A DNA stretch of 64,000 nt from Adiantum capillus-veneris (GCA_014529385.2 CM043949.1:142549858-142613857), one strand, 5' to 3'. Shown: positions 11,444-22,210, counted from the stretch's first letter. Translations and numbers: made by a program. Notes: a model not told the origin generated them from the sequence alone.

Positions 11444-11909
11444 TGTAATGGAATTGATATTTCTATTAATTATTACAGCTGACAGGTGGAAAAGGCTTGA
11501 CCGAGCTAGGCCTATGCATACAAGAATATATTTCATGTATGATGTATTATTCAAGTGCTCTTTATGAGCTTCGGCCATTTATGACCGGCCGGCCAATTTG
11601 TACTCACAATTGACCATTTAAGAAATCTATAAAACAAATACGTGCAAGAGGGAAATGGTCACTCTTGCACGGGGGGAGATTGCACCCAGTGCTCGTGTCT
11701 ATTCTTCTCTCCTCTCCTCTCTTCTCTCTTGTCGTGCTGATGTAGTACTCCACTCTAGGAGGTGCGCCTGCACGCGCTCTTTGGCTCTCTTTCATCCTCT
11801 CTATCTTGTGTTGTATGAGCGATTGCTAGGTATGCAGATTCGTGTATTTCATTGTATGTAGCATATTATTTGTATATTTGCAGGCCCGTCCACGCCTCTA
11901 TATGTAGCA
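11444..11909 (+). repeat. 3' LTR of LARD-like element
   Basis: A full-length partner of 1003-1463, ending TATGTAGCA and followed by the target duplication TCTAC. It has an internal 7-bp GATGTAT duplication that the 5' copy lacks. Confidence 0.93.
11628..11635 (+). promoter_or_regulatory. Putative TATA box of the 3' LTR
   Basis: TATAAAAC at the position equivalent to 1180-1187. In this copy it could drive read-out into the flanking DNA at 11,910 onward. Confidence 0.45.
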
Positions 11910-11914
11910 TCTAC

Positions 11915-12361
11915 TCCCTTAGCTCTCACAGACGGCATCGAGACGATCGTGATAGGAATAAAATCATGTTCGACTCATCTAAACGCATGGCTCTTACCCC
12001 AGGCTCCATCCCTTTGCCTCTAGCATTGCCATATGATAGCCTACGTCCTCCACTAGAAAGCTCCACCACATGTCTCTTTTCGTTGCTTTGTAGCCTCCCC
12101 CACCCTTGCCATACTCGCACTCGTAGTCTCTAGTGCTATCGCTTGCAACACTGACCCTCCATAGCGCCTCCTTCCTCCACGCTTGTCATGTGTGCAAGAT
12201 CCATTATATATGAGGCAGGATAGAGAATGATCTGCAATGCCTATTGTTGGGCATCATACAACATTCCGATGTGGAGGAGCTGCATGCTGCACTGGAGTAG
12301 CCAAGCAATGCACATGGCCTACGTGTTGCGCGCACGCGTGCACGCACGCACACACACACAC

Positions 12362-12443
<82 letters not shown>

Positions 12444-13040
12444 ACCCTCTAGCATTGTCATATCGCCTTGCGAACCTGCTCGCTCAGCCACTCCTGCTCC
12501 TATCACCACATGCTGCCTTGCGTCTCCTCGTGTTGACAACCATGCACGCACCTATTAATCTGCATTCAATTCCAAAGTCACAGTAAATGAAATTTTCACA
12601 GGCTCGAGTGCAAGACTTTGAGATGGAGAGACATAGAAAGAGATTTGTCTAGCCCAATTTCCGCCTTGTCCATGCTTAACTTGTGATTTCTTTTCAAGAT
12701 TGACTTGTCGTTTTGCTACTCTAGTGCCATCAATGATGCAGTTGTGTCTGTCCGCGTCCATGGCAAACAAAGAGAGAAAGGGAAAGGAACGAGATTCCCT
12801 CTCTTGATGCCTAGCACCTCTTGCCTAAGGTCTCTCTCTATTTTCCTCATGCCGTCCCATGCTTCCTTATAGTCCAGACACGATGCAATTGATCGTCACC
12901 AAAGAAAAATCTCTCTGCCCCTCTCTCTCTTCTCCTGTTTTCCTTTATTGAACCAAAATAGTCTCTATAGATTCTAGTTAATGAAAACATGTGTCCTGTC
13001 ACCTCAGAGAATGTTTGTTGAAGGACTTTCAATATATTGC
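11915..13040. other. Right flank of the retrotransposon insertion, no gene
   Basis: CT-rich, degenerate sequence continuous with the pre-insertion target at 1-1002. A (CA)n then (GA)38 microsatellite interrupts it at 12,348-12,440. The open frames are driven by that microsatellite. Confidence 0.5.
12365..12440. repeat. (GA)38 microsatellite
   Basis: Uninterrupted GA run of 76 nt, preceded by a short (CA)n at 12,348-12,361. Confidence 0.97.
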
Positions 13041-13043
13041 TTA

Positions 13044-13327
13044 GGGCATGGTCACACGAGGCTTAGTTATCAGTTATTGGTAACTATGCCAACTATGCAA
13101 AGACAAAGCATTAAATGAATAACTAAGCCTCTTGCATGGTCACGCTAGGCTTAGTTATTCATTCATCCTCCCAACTATGCCTTGAACTTGACAACTATGC
13201 CAAAATCGGCATAGTTACAAAGCTTAGGCTTAATAACTCATTTAATGCTCCTTTCTGCGTGTGACCAAGAATGAGGCTTAGTTATTTGTTCAAATAACTG
13301 ATAACTAAGCCTCGCGTGACCATTGCC
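13044..13327. mobile_element. Tourist-like MITE (PIF/Harbinger type), TTA duplication
   Basis: A 284-bp element with no coding capacity. The left end GGGCATGGTCACACGAGGC and the reverse complement of the right end GGCAATGGTCACGCGAGGC are matching terminal inverted repeats. Similarity continues inward through TTAGTTATCAGTTATT. TTA flanks both ends (13,041-13,043 and 13,328-13,330). TTA target choice with GGGC/GGC termini is the known signature of Tourist-like MITEs mobilised by PIF/Harbinger transposases. Internal copies of GGCTTAGTTAT at 13,152 and 13,271 suggest sub-terminal repetition. Confidence 0.88.
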
Positions 13328-13548
13328 TTATGAGAATAGACCAGGCAAAAACTCAAGATTGCACCAAAAAAACTCAACACAAAAAAAAGCGTTTTGGCCA
13401 CTTATGGTCTAAATTCATCTCATTAATTAATTTCCATGATGAACTCGAAAGTAAAAGTCAGAGCCCCCCCCCCCCGGTCCCCCCTCAGTGACACGGGCAT
13501 TGAGGGGGGTGGGATCTATGGTGGGATGACGGAGAGTCGTCGATCATG

Positions 13549-13787
13549 GCAAAATAATCTCGGGTACCCGAGATTATAAAAAGTACACGAAATTAACTTT
13601 GTACCCGAGATTACTTCGCACCTATGTCTCGAACCCTTGAACTCACCTTTGAGACTCCCATGCCTTATCCACGAGCACCCGCGTGTTTTGGTTGATGTAT
13701 GGGACCGAGATTACTCTTATACCAACTGTAAGTTGGCGTCGCAAAAAATAATCTCGAGTACTTTTTGTATCCGAGATTATTTTTTGC
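13549..13787. mobile_element. Small inverted-repeat element built from palindromes
   Basis: The left end contains a perfect 24-nt palindrome at 13,554-13,577 (ATAATCTCGGGT and its complement). The right end contains 16-bp arms GCAAAAAATAATCTCG / CGAGATTATTTTTTGC around a 15-nt loop (13,741-13,787). Both ends share GCAAAATAATCTCGG and an AAAAAGTAC block in inverted orientation. A 10-bp direct repeat GATCTATGGT lies outside (13,513-13,522 and 13,799-13,808) and could be a target duplication. There is no coding potential. The superfamily is not recognised. Confidence 0.6.
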
Positions 13788-14621
13788 AGTGCCGACAAGA
13801 TCTATGGTCGTCCTCCCGCACACACCTTTTGGGGTGGTTGAGCACCTCGAACAACATTATGTGTAATAACAAGTAGCACCTCTTCAAGTGGGTGCAGTGT
13901 TAGAAAACAACCGGGGTACAGTGTATTTTAACCGGCTAAAATCGTAAAATTCTGGCTAGATTTTGAGCTTGCCTTTACACAAGTTTTAATGCAAATACCG
14001 GCAAAAGCTTCAAATTTTGATATAAAAACCGGTAGAATTTTAAGTTTGCCCTTATTTTCTTCGGTTAGGATAACTTAGGAAAAATGTATTTTTCTAGCCC
14101 TGAATGGGTGCAGATGTAGAGGCGCAGGCTACCATTGCTTTAGTCAACAGGTATTTGCCCGCTCAGTTTTACTAGCAATTGGTTGGGGCTTGCTTGCAAC
14201 GATGGAAAGCATCTCGATTCTCGAGACCCCCCTCGTCGATCGTGGCCCAAGCCCGCTGCATAGTGCATGCCATAAGCTCACGACCCCTCCGTGTTGGATG
14301 CCCCTCCCACTCACCAGGTCTCTACAGCTCCAGAGTCGGTAGCTTGCCATCTCGGTAGCTCGCCATCTCAGGCCCTTGCTGTTGCCCTTCCTGCCCCGTG
14401 AGAGAAGGAGGTTCCTATATGTGCTCGCTCTGTAACCCGCCCTCTAGCGGTCACCCTTTCCGCCACTGCTACGCAGGACAGCAATGGGCATACAATCATT
14501 CGTAGCATGCAGACCCTCTGCATGCTCTGCGTGCAACCCAAAGAGTTCTTGATAGACATTGGATCTCTTGTCTATGCACTTCATTTCAAAAGTTCGTGAT
14601 TCCGGAGTGTAGCAGGGAGGC

Positions 14622-14768
<147 letters not shown>

Positions 14769-15065
14769 ATATGTGCTCGCGAACGCAGGCACTACCCAAG
14801 GGTTTTCCTCTCGCAACTCTGCCATCAACCTGTCAGATCCTACATGCTTACCCTAATGCCGACAATGAGCAGAATCTCAATGCCACCATGGCTACAGGCA
14901 CATACATACAATATACAGAAGTGCTGCCTCTAGGCAAATGCATGCAAAAAGGCATGAACGCAAACCCCCCAAGATCCTCCGCCTCTTGCCCATCGCAGCT
15001 CACAATCGCAGAGCACTATTTCAAGGGCTTGTGATCGTCCTCAAGCACTTCGCATGAAGTATGTG

Positions 15066-15067
<2 letters not shown>

Positions 15068-15150
<83 letters not shown>
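15068..15150. repeat. (CT)41 microsatellite
   Basis: Uninterrupted CT run of about 83 nt. It lies about 300 bp from the AG array of the opposite sense at 14,626. Confidence 0.97.
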
Positions 15151-15153
<3 letters not shown>

Positions 15154-15195
15154 CCCTGTACGCGGCACCTCAACCTTCAAATCCACCTATAAATT

Positions 15196-15198
<3 letters not shown>

Positions 15199-15269
<71 letters not shown>

Positions 15270-15288
15270 AGAGAGAGAGAGAGAGAGA
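15199..15288. repeat. Compound (CT)20(GT)15(GA)10 microsatellite
   Basis: Three adjacent dinucleotide blocks: CT 15,199-15,238, GT 15,239-15,268 and GA 15,270-15,288. The CT and GA blocks are complementary and could pair across the GT block. Confidence 0.95.
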
Positions 15289-15357
15289 CAACGTGCGCCC
15301 AAAAAAAACCAACCCAAGGCTCCCGCTCTTATGTCGCCATCTATCACCGTGCAGGAC

Positions 15358-15751
15358 TAGAAAAATACCCCTCAAATTTCAAAAATTGCCAGAGCCGTTA
15401 TTTTGTCATAAATTCCCAAAACGCCCTTTAAATTTTTTGGAATTCCCAAAATACACCTGGTTGGTTGTGAGATCAAACAGAAAAAAATGTATCTTTTCAT
15501 AAGAAGACTGATTGTCTATCAATACAAGACGATAAAACTATAATTTGAGCTGGTGAGCTGTAGGCTTCATTAATTTTAAACATAATTGCCTTTTTTACGA
15601 GGCAATTAAGCACTAAAAAACGGATCTCTCAAAAAGGAATAAAGATAAAAAATTCTTTAACAATCCAACCAAAACAAATACAAGAGTATTTTTGGAATTT
15701 TTGGGGTATTTTGGGAATTTTCACAAATTAGAGGGGTATCTTGGTATTACA
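15358..15751. mobile_element. AT-rich inverted-repeat element, copy 1
   Basis: The left side reads AAAAATACCCCTCAAATTTC and then AATTCCCAAAACGCCC. The right side read in reverse complement gives AAGATACCCCTCTAATTTGT and then AATTCCCAAAATACCCC. The ends are therefore long, diverged terminal inverted repeats around about 200 bp of AT-rich DNA. A second copy lies at 56,023-56,524. It has no open frame of note. Exact termini and target duplication are unclear; CTAG occurs just outside both ends. Confidence 0.7.
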
Positions 15752-15759
15752 CCCCTAGT

Positions 15760-16863
15760 TTAGCGGGGGAAGGTGAGACCATTCTCCAACCCACCATGTC
15801 CCCCTTTCCCTCTCCTTTTGTGTTTCCCTTTCCTTTTGCATTTCGTTACACTTTTCACTCCTTCAAGCCCCAAGGCATAAATTTGATGTAAACATTTTTT
15901 GCTGACAATAATTCAATGCAAGTGCTATCGGATGGCAAATTTGTTATGTAAATCTTCTTGTTGCAATTGTTATAGGCTCTAATACTAATGTAAGACTAGG
16001 GGTAGCCACAACATCACCAAATGTCTATGTCATCCCTCTATCTCACTTGCCACATCACCATAGTGGACTCTTTGACTTTTGACACTTTGCATCTCATGTC
16101 ACCATAATTGCCAAGTCATCCACCACCCTCAAGTGCCACCTTGCATGCCACTTCATCATAGATGACATGTAATCCACCATCTTGCGTGCCACTTTGGAAA
16201 TGGTGCTTGTATGGCATGCCATATCACCCGCCATCCCATAAAACACCTTGTAGGCCTCATCACCACATCTCTAACTCATCATCCGCTTTTCTCCCACTTA
16301 ATCAATTGATCCATGTCGCCAATTTGATACATCATCATCTAACATATGCAATCCACAATATCAACCATTCACATCAGCTCACTACATGGACGACTATCTC
16401 ATCCATGCATGGCCACGTCATTGTGATGTCATAATTTTTAAATTAAAAGCCAACATAAAATATTTTAAAAATAGATAATAAAACAAAATTTTTAACACCA
16501 AATTTAAATTAAATATGCATTTTTATGATTTTGAACTTTTATAAATATAATTTAATATTACAGTGCCATATATTTGAACTAATTGGATAACCAAAAAATT
16601 TATAATATAATAAATCAAATAAATATTTATATATTTCTAAATTTTATGTAAAAAAATCAATAAGATAATTCCAAATTATTTAAAATAATATTTTTAATAT
16701 AGTAGATCATTTAAATATAATTTTTAACAATTTCATGCTAAAAAACAAAAAGATAATTCAAAATTTTAATCAATTAAAAGAAAAAGATTGGTGTAATCTT
16801 ATCATGATTTACCTTCATTAGATTACATCTATATAGCTGGTTTTTTTTTTTAAAGGTCAATTC

Positions 16864-16942
<79 letters not shown>

Positions 16943-19447
16943 AAGCTCTCCATGCCTTATTGATAGAATCATTAGCTATTCTAACACTCCTTTCCTTAAT
17001 TAACCCTAGATTGGTGACATGACACTTTTGTGTCATGTTAAGTGACCATTTGCTTGAATTATTTGAAGAGTATGAAAGTGAATTTCTAAGTGCTATATAT
17101 CCACAAAGTTGTCTTATGATCTGAGAAAAAACTTGATATTTTTTTCGGAATATCTATCACCATTAACCTTACTCTTGCACAACATTTTTGAACCTAAACT
17201 GTGTTGAAAAAAAACTGTTTTTGGGTTTTTTTTCAAATTTTTGTAGCTATACCACTCTAAACATCATGTTTGTGAGGTTTAAACTACTAGAGGATAAGCC
17301 TTTGTAGTTCTCAACATATTTTGATGCTTCTATGGAGAAGTAAGTGTTAAATTTGAAAGCTATGACCAAATTACAAGAATTGCCTAATCCTTTTTTTTTT
17401 TCCCAAAATTAACACTTTTATGATTTGTTTGGTGGCTTTCTTGATATCCAAATGCAATTGTGATTGTGTAAGTGTCATAAAGCTATTCTTCCTTAAGTTT
17501 TGGGGGACCTAATATGCTATATAGAATAGTATATGATGATGGTTGAGTTTTTCCATTGCTGAAGAATACGAGACATTTTAGTATAGCAAGTGTAGCTTTC
17601 TCAATATTGCTAGTTTCTTAGGCCAATTGTGTGTATTTTGTAGGTAATAACAATATCTAATCATAAACTATAAATTTGACTAGATAATAAGTAGTTTCTA
17701 TGGGATTCTAGAGGTCATAATGCTAAACCCAGTTTTGTCATGTTTGCTATATTTAGCACTTCATCATTGTCCCCAAGGTTCCATTTAGTAAGAGATCCAT
17801 TATTCTTTTGACATGCTCCATGGCTCCTTTTGGATCCAAAGGCCCAAAGGGAACTAAGAAAACATGTATATAGTATCTGTATTGAGCGTGACTATGAAAC
17901 TTTGATGATAGGTCCGCAGAAGGCAAAAATACAAATTTTTTGTACCTATTTTTTTGCCCAAAAAAAGTCCCCACTCTTATTTATATACAATCAACCGTAA
18001 GAACTGGTTGGTTTGGGAAAAATGCACTGGTCTATCAAGTTTGGAGGCATTTTGTGACCAAGACACGGGAAATTTTACAAATTTCTCATTTTAGCCATAT
18101 GTAGTATTCTTTGAACTATAAGCTCATGAAAGGATTTTTCAAAATGAGTGGATCTACTATGGTTTTGGAATGTTTTTCCAAAACCTGAAAGGATACTTTT
18201 ATGTCCTCTTAGGTTACCATACTAGTGTTAAGCTTGGGTTCACGATCCCAAAAGTCTTGAAAGCACAATCGACAACATAAAGATCTCGTCCACAAAGTTC
18301 AAAACATGGGCGATATTTTTGTCGCAATAGAAGGATAGATCGAAAGCAAAAAACAACACTCAAGAGAAAATTTCTGTATGGATGTGTAGAAAGAGTCCAT
18401 TACCTTCCCTATGACTAGGCTTTAGAGGTTGTTCCCATGCAGTCATCACTTTTTCCACATGGCACTTCTTCTCTCCCTCTTTCATCTACCCATCCTCCTT
18501 TATTCCCTTCCTTAGTCTCTACACCATTGAGTTCAGTATCCACAGTTCCACTAGTAGATGCGATAGCAATCGACAACGTCACATTACCCATAGTGGGGGT
18601 TTCTGGTAGGTTTCATATGGTTTTGCCAACTACAAAGTAGTTTAGAAGTCCATCCATATAACATAGTCGCTTCAAATTATCAATTGGACCTTCTTCAGAT
18701 CCGAGTTGATCTATGGAGCTGGCATGGAGACACATGCTGACTCTACTTTAGCTTATGAGCCTTTTCCTTTGCCAATGGTATGCACACTTAGCATCCTAGG
18801 TGTTAGGGATGTGTGACATCCTCACACCATCCACAAACTCCCATGATTTACCTAGCTTCACCCATTGAGATTCACACTTAGTCTTTGAGCTATCTAGCCT
18901 ATATGAATCTACTCTACACATGGCATTCACCTCTACACTTCATCAGACATAAGGGATGATGTATGAAGACACGTCTCCTCTAGCTATATATAAAAGCATC
19001 ACTTGTAGACACAAATAAGCATGTAGCACTTTGCATTAATCTGATTTCCACTTTGCAAACTCAGTGGTCCATTGTCTACATTACTAGTTAAGTGTGTGAT
19101 TATCTTAGCCTAATGAGTAATGAATGCCACTTCCACGTTTCCTCCATAGAACTAACATGTGGGATCAAAGATTGCATGTAGGCAGTCTCGTTTTTACCCA
19201 TCATTAGCATTTCACTTATCCACTTGCATATAGGATAAATGCATTTAGCATAAAATCACCTAGTTTTAGTGTAGCCTAATTTTTATATAAGACATTTTTC
19301 TAAAGGTAGCCAATCCTCAACTCAAGGAGGTGCACGTTTGAAGTCAAAGCACATTTGAAGTCAGAGATTCTTAACCTATTTTGGTGAAATATTAAATTCA
19401 ATAGTGAACTTGCCCTCAAAGTCTCAGCACTGATGCCTCAGACCTCA
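15760..19447. other. AT-rich intergenic DNA, no gene recognised
   Basis: Only short open frames occur. 16,440-16,800 is extremely A/T-rich and could be matrix-attachment-like, which is inference from composition only. 16,030-16,430 has loosely repeated CCACATCACCAT-like words. A (GT)19(GA)18 array lies at 16,866-16,938. The right edge abuts the family A LTR. Confidence 0.5.
16866..16938. repeat. Compound (TG)19(AG)18 microsatellite
   Basis: TG repeats from 16,866 to 16,903 pass directly into GA repeats ending at 16,938. Confidence 0.95.
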
Positions 19448-19987
19448 TGTCATAAAATCTAATATCTAACCAACCCAAATGATTTTTGCATATTAAACTG
19501 ATCATTTAATGTGGGAGAATAAACGAGAACAAGGGTTAGGATATAGACATGTGCTTATAGATTTATCTCAACACGGGGCCAATGGTAATGGGGCCCAAAT
19601 GAGAGATGGTCTATCCAAGAGCAAGGCTAACCAATGGAGCATAAAGGGTTAGCTTCATTTGAAGAGCTCCAATAGTTAGTGTTAAAAGTCCTTTGACCTT
19701 AGGTAAGCTAGGGTTGTGCTTGAGGTGAGAACATGGCCCACGCTGAAGGTGCTTGACATGCCTATTGACTGAGATGCTTGAGATGCTTGATGTGCTTGAT
19801 GATTGAGATGCTTGAGGTGTTTGTCATGCTTGAGATGTTAGGGCTGTACTTAAGGTGAGAACCCAGCCCAAGCTTGAGGGGCTTAAAAGCCAAGCTTGTG
19901 GTGAGAACTAGGCCCAAGATTGAGGGGCTTGAGGTGGCACAGAAGTCAAAATGAATCCCTACAAGGAGGGGGCGAGCCATGCAAGAA

Positions 19988-20020
<33 letters not shown>

Positions 20021-20096
20021 TCTTGACCACTCCCTCTCCCAAAGGGCACCCCTTGCCCAAGGGGCAAGTAGGACACATGTCAAGTCCCTAGCTAGG
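19448..20096 (+). repeat. Family A 5' LTR, left part
   Basis: It is collinear with the reverse complement of the right half of the solo LTR at 34,455-36,023. Shared landmarks are the TGTCATAA start, CTAATATCTAA, ATGATCATTTAATGTGGG, GGGGGCGAGCC and GACACATGTCAA.TCCCTAG. A G29 homopolymer has expanded inside it at 19,990-20,018. Short GATGCTTGAG/GTGCTTGA words are reiterated at 19,745-19,840. Confidence 0.85.
19990..20018. repeat. G29 homopolymer
   Basis: A run of 29 G residues follows AAGAA. Runs of this length are prone to slippage and sequencing error, so the exact length is uncertain. Confidence 0.9.
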
Positions 20097-20215
20097 CACT
20101 ACAAGAGGTACTTCACATTAGCGACGCTCGCAATGCGAAGCTTAAAAGTGAAAATCCACGGCGTCCTTAGTTTATTTGTAACTTAGCGACTCTCATAGAG
20201 ACGCCCATAGCGACG
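20097..20215 (+). promoter_or_regulatory. CACTA left end: terminal repeat and TAGCGACG sub-terminal motifs
   Basis: After the 13-bp terminal repeat, TAGCGAC(G/T) occurs at 20,119, 20,184 and 20,208, with a related AGAGACGCC near 20,197. In En/Spm elements, short reiterated sub-terminal motifs are bound by the TNPA-type protein. That role here is inferred from position and reiteration. Confidence 0.75.
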
Positions 20216-20249
20216 TGGACAGGGGTAAAAAATAAATCGAGAGTGCCCA

Positions 20250-20276
20250 AAAACTCAGATCTCAGATCTGAGTTTT
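20250..20276. repeat. Perfect 13-bp-arm palindrome
   Basis: AAAACTCAGATCT and its exact reverse complement are separated by one base. It lies just inside the CACTA left end. Confidence 0.85.
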
Positions 20277-20465
20277 CGGTGCTCAAGCAAGCAAAGGTAA
20301 CCCGCGCTCTCCCTCTCTCTCTCTCTTTCTTCTCCACACACACACACACACACATACACGAGGAGAGGAAGGAGAGCCAGGTATGCTCCTTCCCTCTCCT
20401 CTCTCTCTCCCTCTCTCTCTCTCTCACACACACACACACGCGCGCGTGTACACACACATTGTGTT

Positions 20466-20468
<3 letters not shown>

Positions 20469-20539
<71 letters not shown>
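20469..20539. repeat. (GA)35 microsatellite within an AC/CT/GA-rich block
   Basis: A GA run of about 71 nt, flanked by (CT)n and (AC)n patches over 20,310-20,460 and (AC)n at 20,556-20,572. Another GA-rich patch lies at 20,605-20,640. Confidence 0.95.
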
Positions 20540-20540
<1 letters not shown>

Positions 20541-20640
20541 ACATGCATCAACAAAACACACACACACACACATGCATAAACAAATAATGCATACATACAC
20601 ACGTTGAGAGAGAGAGAGAGAGAGAGGGAGAGAAAAGAGA

Positions 20641-20680
20641 GAAGAAGAAGAAGAAGAAGAAGAAGAAGAAGAAGAAGAAG
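20641..20680. repeat. (GAA)13 trinucleotide repeat
   Basis: A GAA/AAG run of 40 nt directly next to repeat copy 20,682-20,837. A shorter GAA run also precedes the related copies at 20,880 and 49,822, so it looks like part of that repeat family's end. Confidence 0.92.
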
Positions 20681-20681
20681 A

Positions 20682-20837
20682 GAGTTTTAACGTCGTAGGA
20701 AACTATCCCAAGAGACCTTAAAGATCTAGCCGACGAGGAGTTGCACTCAAGACCTATTATTCAAGAGGGAAATGGCATAACAAATCTACCACACTTGGGT
20801 GATAGAAAGGTTATACCATTTCCCTCTTTTTATTGGC
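20682..20837 (-). repeat. ~155-bp dispersed repeat copy 1, possible tRNA-derived SINE
   Basis: The plus strand runs GAGTTTTAACGTCGTAGG, a middle with GATCTAGCCGACGAGGAGTT, then TTATACCATTTCCCTC and TTGGC. Read on the minus strand it has a box-A-like GTGGTAGATTGGTTATGCC and, about 40 bp on, a box-B-like GAGTTCAACTCC, then a body ending in a (TTC)n tail. That is the expected layout of a tRNA-related SINE. An internal inverted repeat (GAGGGAAATGGCATAACC / GGTTATACCATTTCCCTC) surrounds the box-A-like segment. Four other copies occur in the window. Confidence 0.6.
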
Positions 20838-20879
20838 ACACACACACACACCCACACATACACACACCCGAGAAGAAGA

Positions 20880-21035
20880 GAGTTTTAACGTCGTAGGAAA
20901 CTATCCCAAGAGACCTTAAAGATCTAGCCGATGAGGAGTTGAACTCAAGACCTGTTATTCAAGAAAGAAATGGCATAACCAATCTACCACACTTGAGTGA
21001 TAGAAAGGTTATACCATTTTTCTCTTTTTGTTGGC
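20880..21035 (-). repeat. ~155-bp dispersed repeat copy 2
   Basis: Nearly identical to 20,682-20,837 and separated from it by an (AC)n-rich spacer. It is preceded by GAAGAAGAG and followed by a C21 run (21,040-21,060) and (AC)n. Confidence 0.75.
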
Positions 21036-21089
21036 GCATCCCCCCCCCCCCCCCCCCCCCAACACACACACACACACCCGAGAAGAAGA

Positions 21090-21164
21090 GAGTTTTAACA
21101 TCATAGGAAACTATCCCAAGAGACCTTAAAGATCTAGCCGACGAGGAGTTGAACTCAAGACCCC
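21090..21164 (-). repeat. ~155-bp dispersed repeat copy 3, truncated
   Basis: It matches only the first half of the plus-strand consensus, through GAACTCAAGACC, then runs into a GA-rich array. The truncation removes the box-A-like part. Confidence 0.7.
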
Positions 21165-21173
21165 GTTGAACAA

Positions 21174-21175
<2 letters not shown>

Positions 21176-21235
<60 letters not shown>

Positions 21236-21267
21236 AAAAACCAAAGAGAGAGAGAGAGAGGGAGAGA

Positions 21268-21310
<43 letters not shown>

Positions 21311-21384
21311 AAAAACCAAAGAGAGAGAGAGAGGGAGAGAAGACGAAAGAGAGAGGTAAGGGGAGAAAACAAAGAGAGAAAGAG
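21176..21384. repeat. GA-rich array with duplicated GAATAAAAAACCAAAGAGA unit
   Basis: GA runs at 21,177-21,232, 21,244-21,262 and 21,270-21,307 are punctuated by two copies of GAATAAAAAACCAAAGAGA (near 21,231 and 21,307) and two of GGGAGAGAAGACGA. This is a duplication of about 76 bp. Confidence 0.8.
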
Positions 21385-21600
21385 ATTATGTTAAAATTTA
21401 AATTAGATTAGTTTAGATTACATTTATTTTTATTTTTATTTGTATGTTGAGTTTAAGATTATGTTAGATTTAGATTTACATTAGATTAGATTTAGGTTTA
21501 TTTAAGTTAGATTAAATTAGATTTAGGTTTATTTACGTTAGATTTAAATTTATGTTAGATTAGATTAGTTTTATTTTGAGTTTAAGATTAAACTAGATCT
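21385..21600. repeat. AT-rich degenerate TTAGATTTAGGTTTATTT array
   Basis: Short words TTAGATTTAGGTTTATTTA, GTTAGATTA and TTTAAGATTATG recur irregularly. It lies between the GA-rich array and the transposase remnant. It may be leader or promoter sequence of the CACTA genes, which is inference. Confidence 0.5.
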
Positions 21601-22206
21601 AGATTATGTTCGATGGACCATGCAGACTAGCAATTCCACCTGCATGTTCGACTGTGTGCACGAGAGAAAATGACGAATTTAAAATTTAAAATCGTGTTAT
21701 GAAGTGAGGCCCATTCACATCTACGCAGCTAGTATCCCCATTGGTATTTCTTTTACCCTTCAATGGAGCGAATCACCACATGTTCAATTAGGTTAGATTT
21801 AAGATTAGATTTTGGATTGAGTTTTTATATTAGAGTCTACCTTCGAGATTATGGTAAAAAATATAGAGTTAGACGAACGATGATCCCTCTCTTCTTCTCT
21901 ATGGATGCGATCTTAAGCTGGAAGCCAACATGTAATGTGTTAAATAATCCCTCGAACAAAGATCTACTGTGAAAAGATGTTAAGATACTGCGAAATGCTA
22001 TAGCTAGAGAAGAGGCAAAGGGGTTTTGTCCACTACATGCACTATCATGTAGATGTGGGTGTGTAGATTTCTTGTACCCACAAATATAGGCATTAACCAA
22101 TAAAGACGAGATTATAACCTGATGGTTCTGATCTCCGTGCACCTCTAGACCGAGGTGTATGGGGATTGGACATGACTAGAGAATGTGAGGTAGTTTACAG
22201 TGTGAA

Positions 22207-22210
<4 letters not shown>

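Larger units (their letters stand above)
1003..11909 (+). mobile_element. Complete LARD-like LTR retrotransposon, non-autonomous
   Basis: Two direct LTRs (1003-1463 and 11,444-11,909) bound a 10-kb interior. The 5-bp sequence TCTAC immediately precedes the left LTR (998-1002) and follows the right LTR (11,910-11,914), a clean target-site duplication. Both LTRs start TGTAATGG and end TGTAGCA. A primer site for initiator Met-tRNA follows the left LTR. By eye the LTRs differ by about 20 substitutions and two small indels in roughly 460 bp. The interior shows no gag zinc knuckle, protease, RT, RNase H or integrase motif in the frames read. Such elements (large retrotransposon derivatives) are known to move using proteins supplied in trans; that this one did so is inference. 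The polypurine tract before the right LTR is weak (GGAGAGGTA). Confidence 0.9.

Noticed and set aside
16440-16800. Possible matrix-attachment or origin region
   Set aside because: Supported only by extreme A/T content, which is common in plant intergenic DNA. Noted in the stretch annotation but not called.
21385-21600. Telomere-like array (TTTAGG words)
   Set aside because: The plant telomere unit TTTAGGG is not present in tandem. The words are irregular TTAGATTTAGGTTTA variants.
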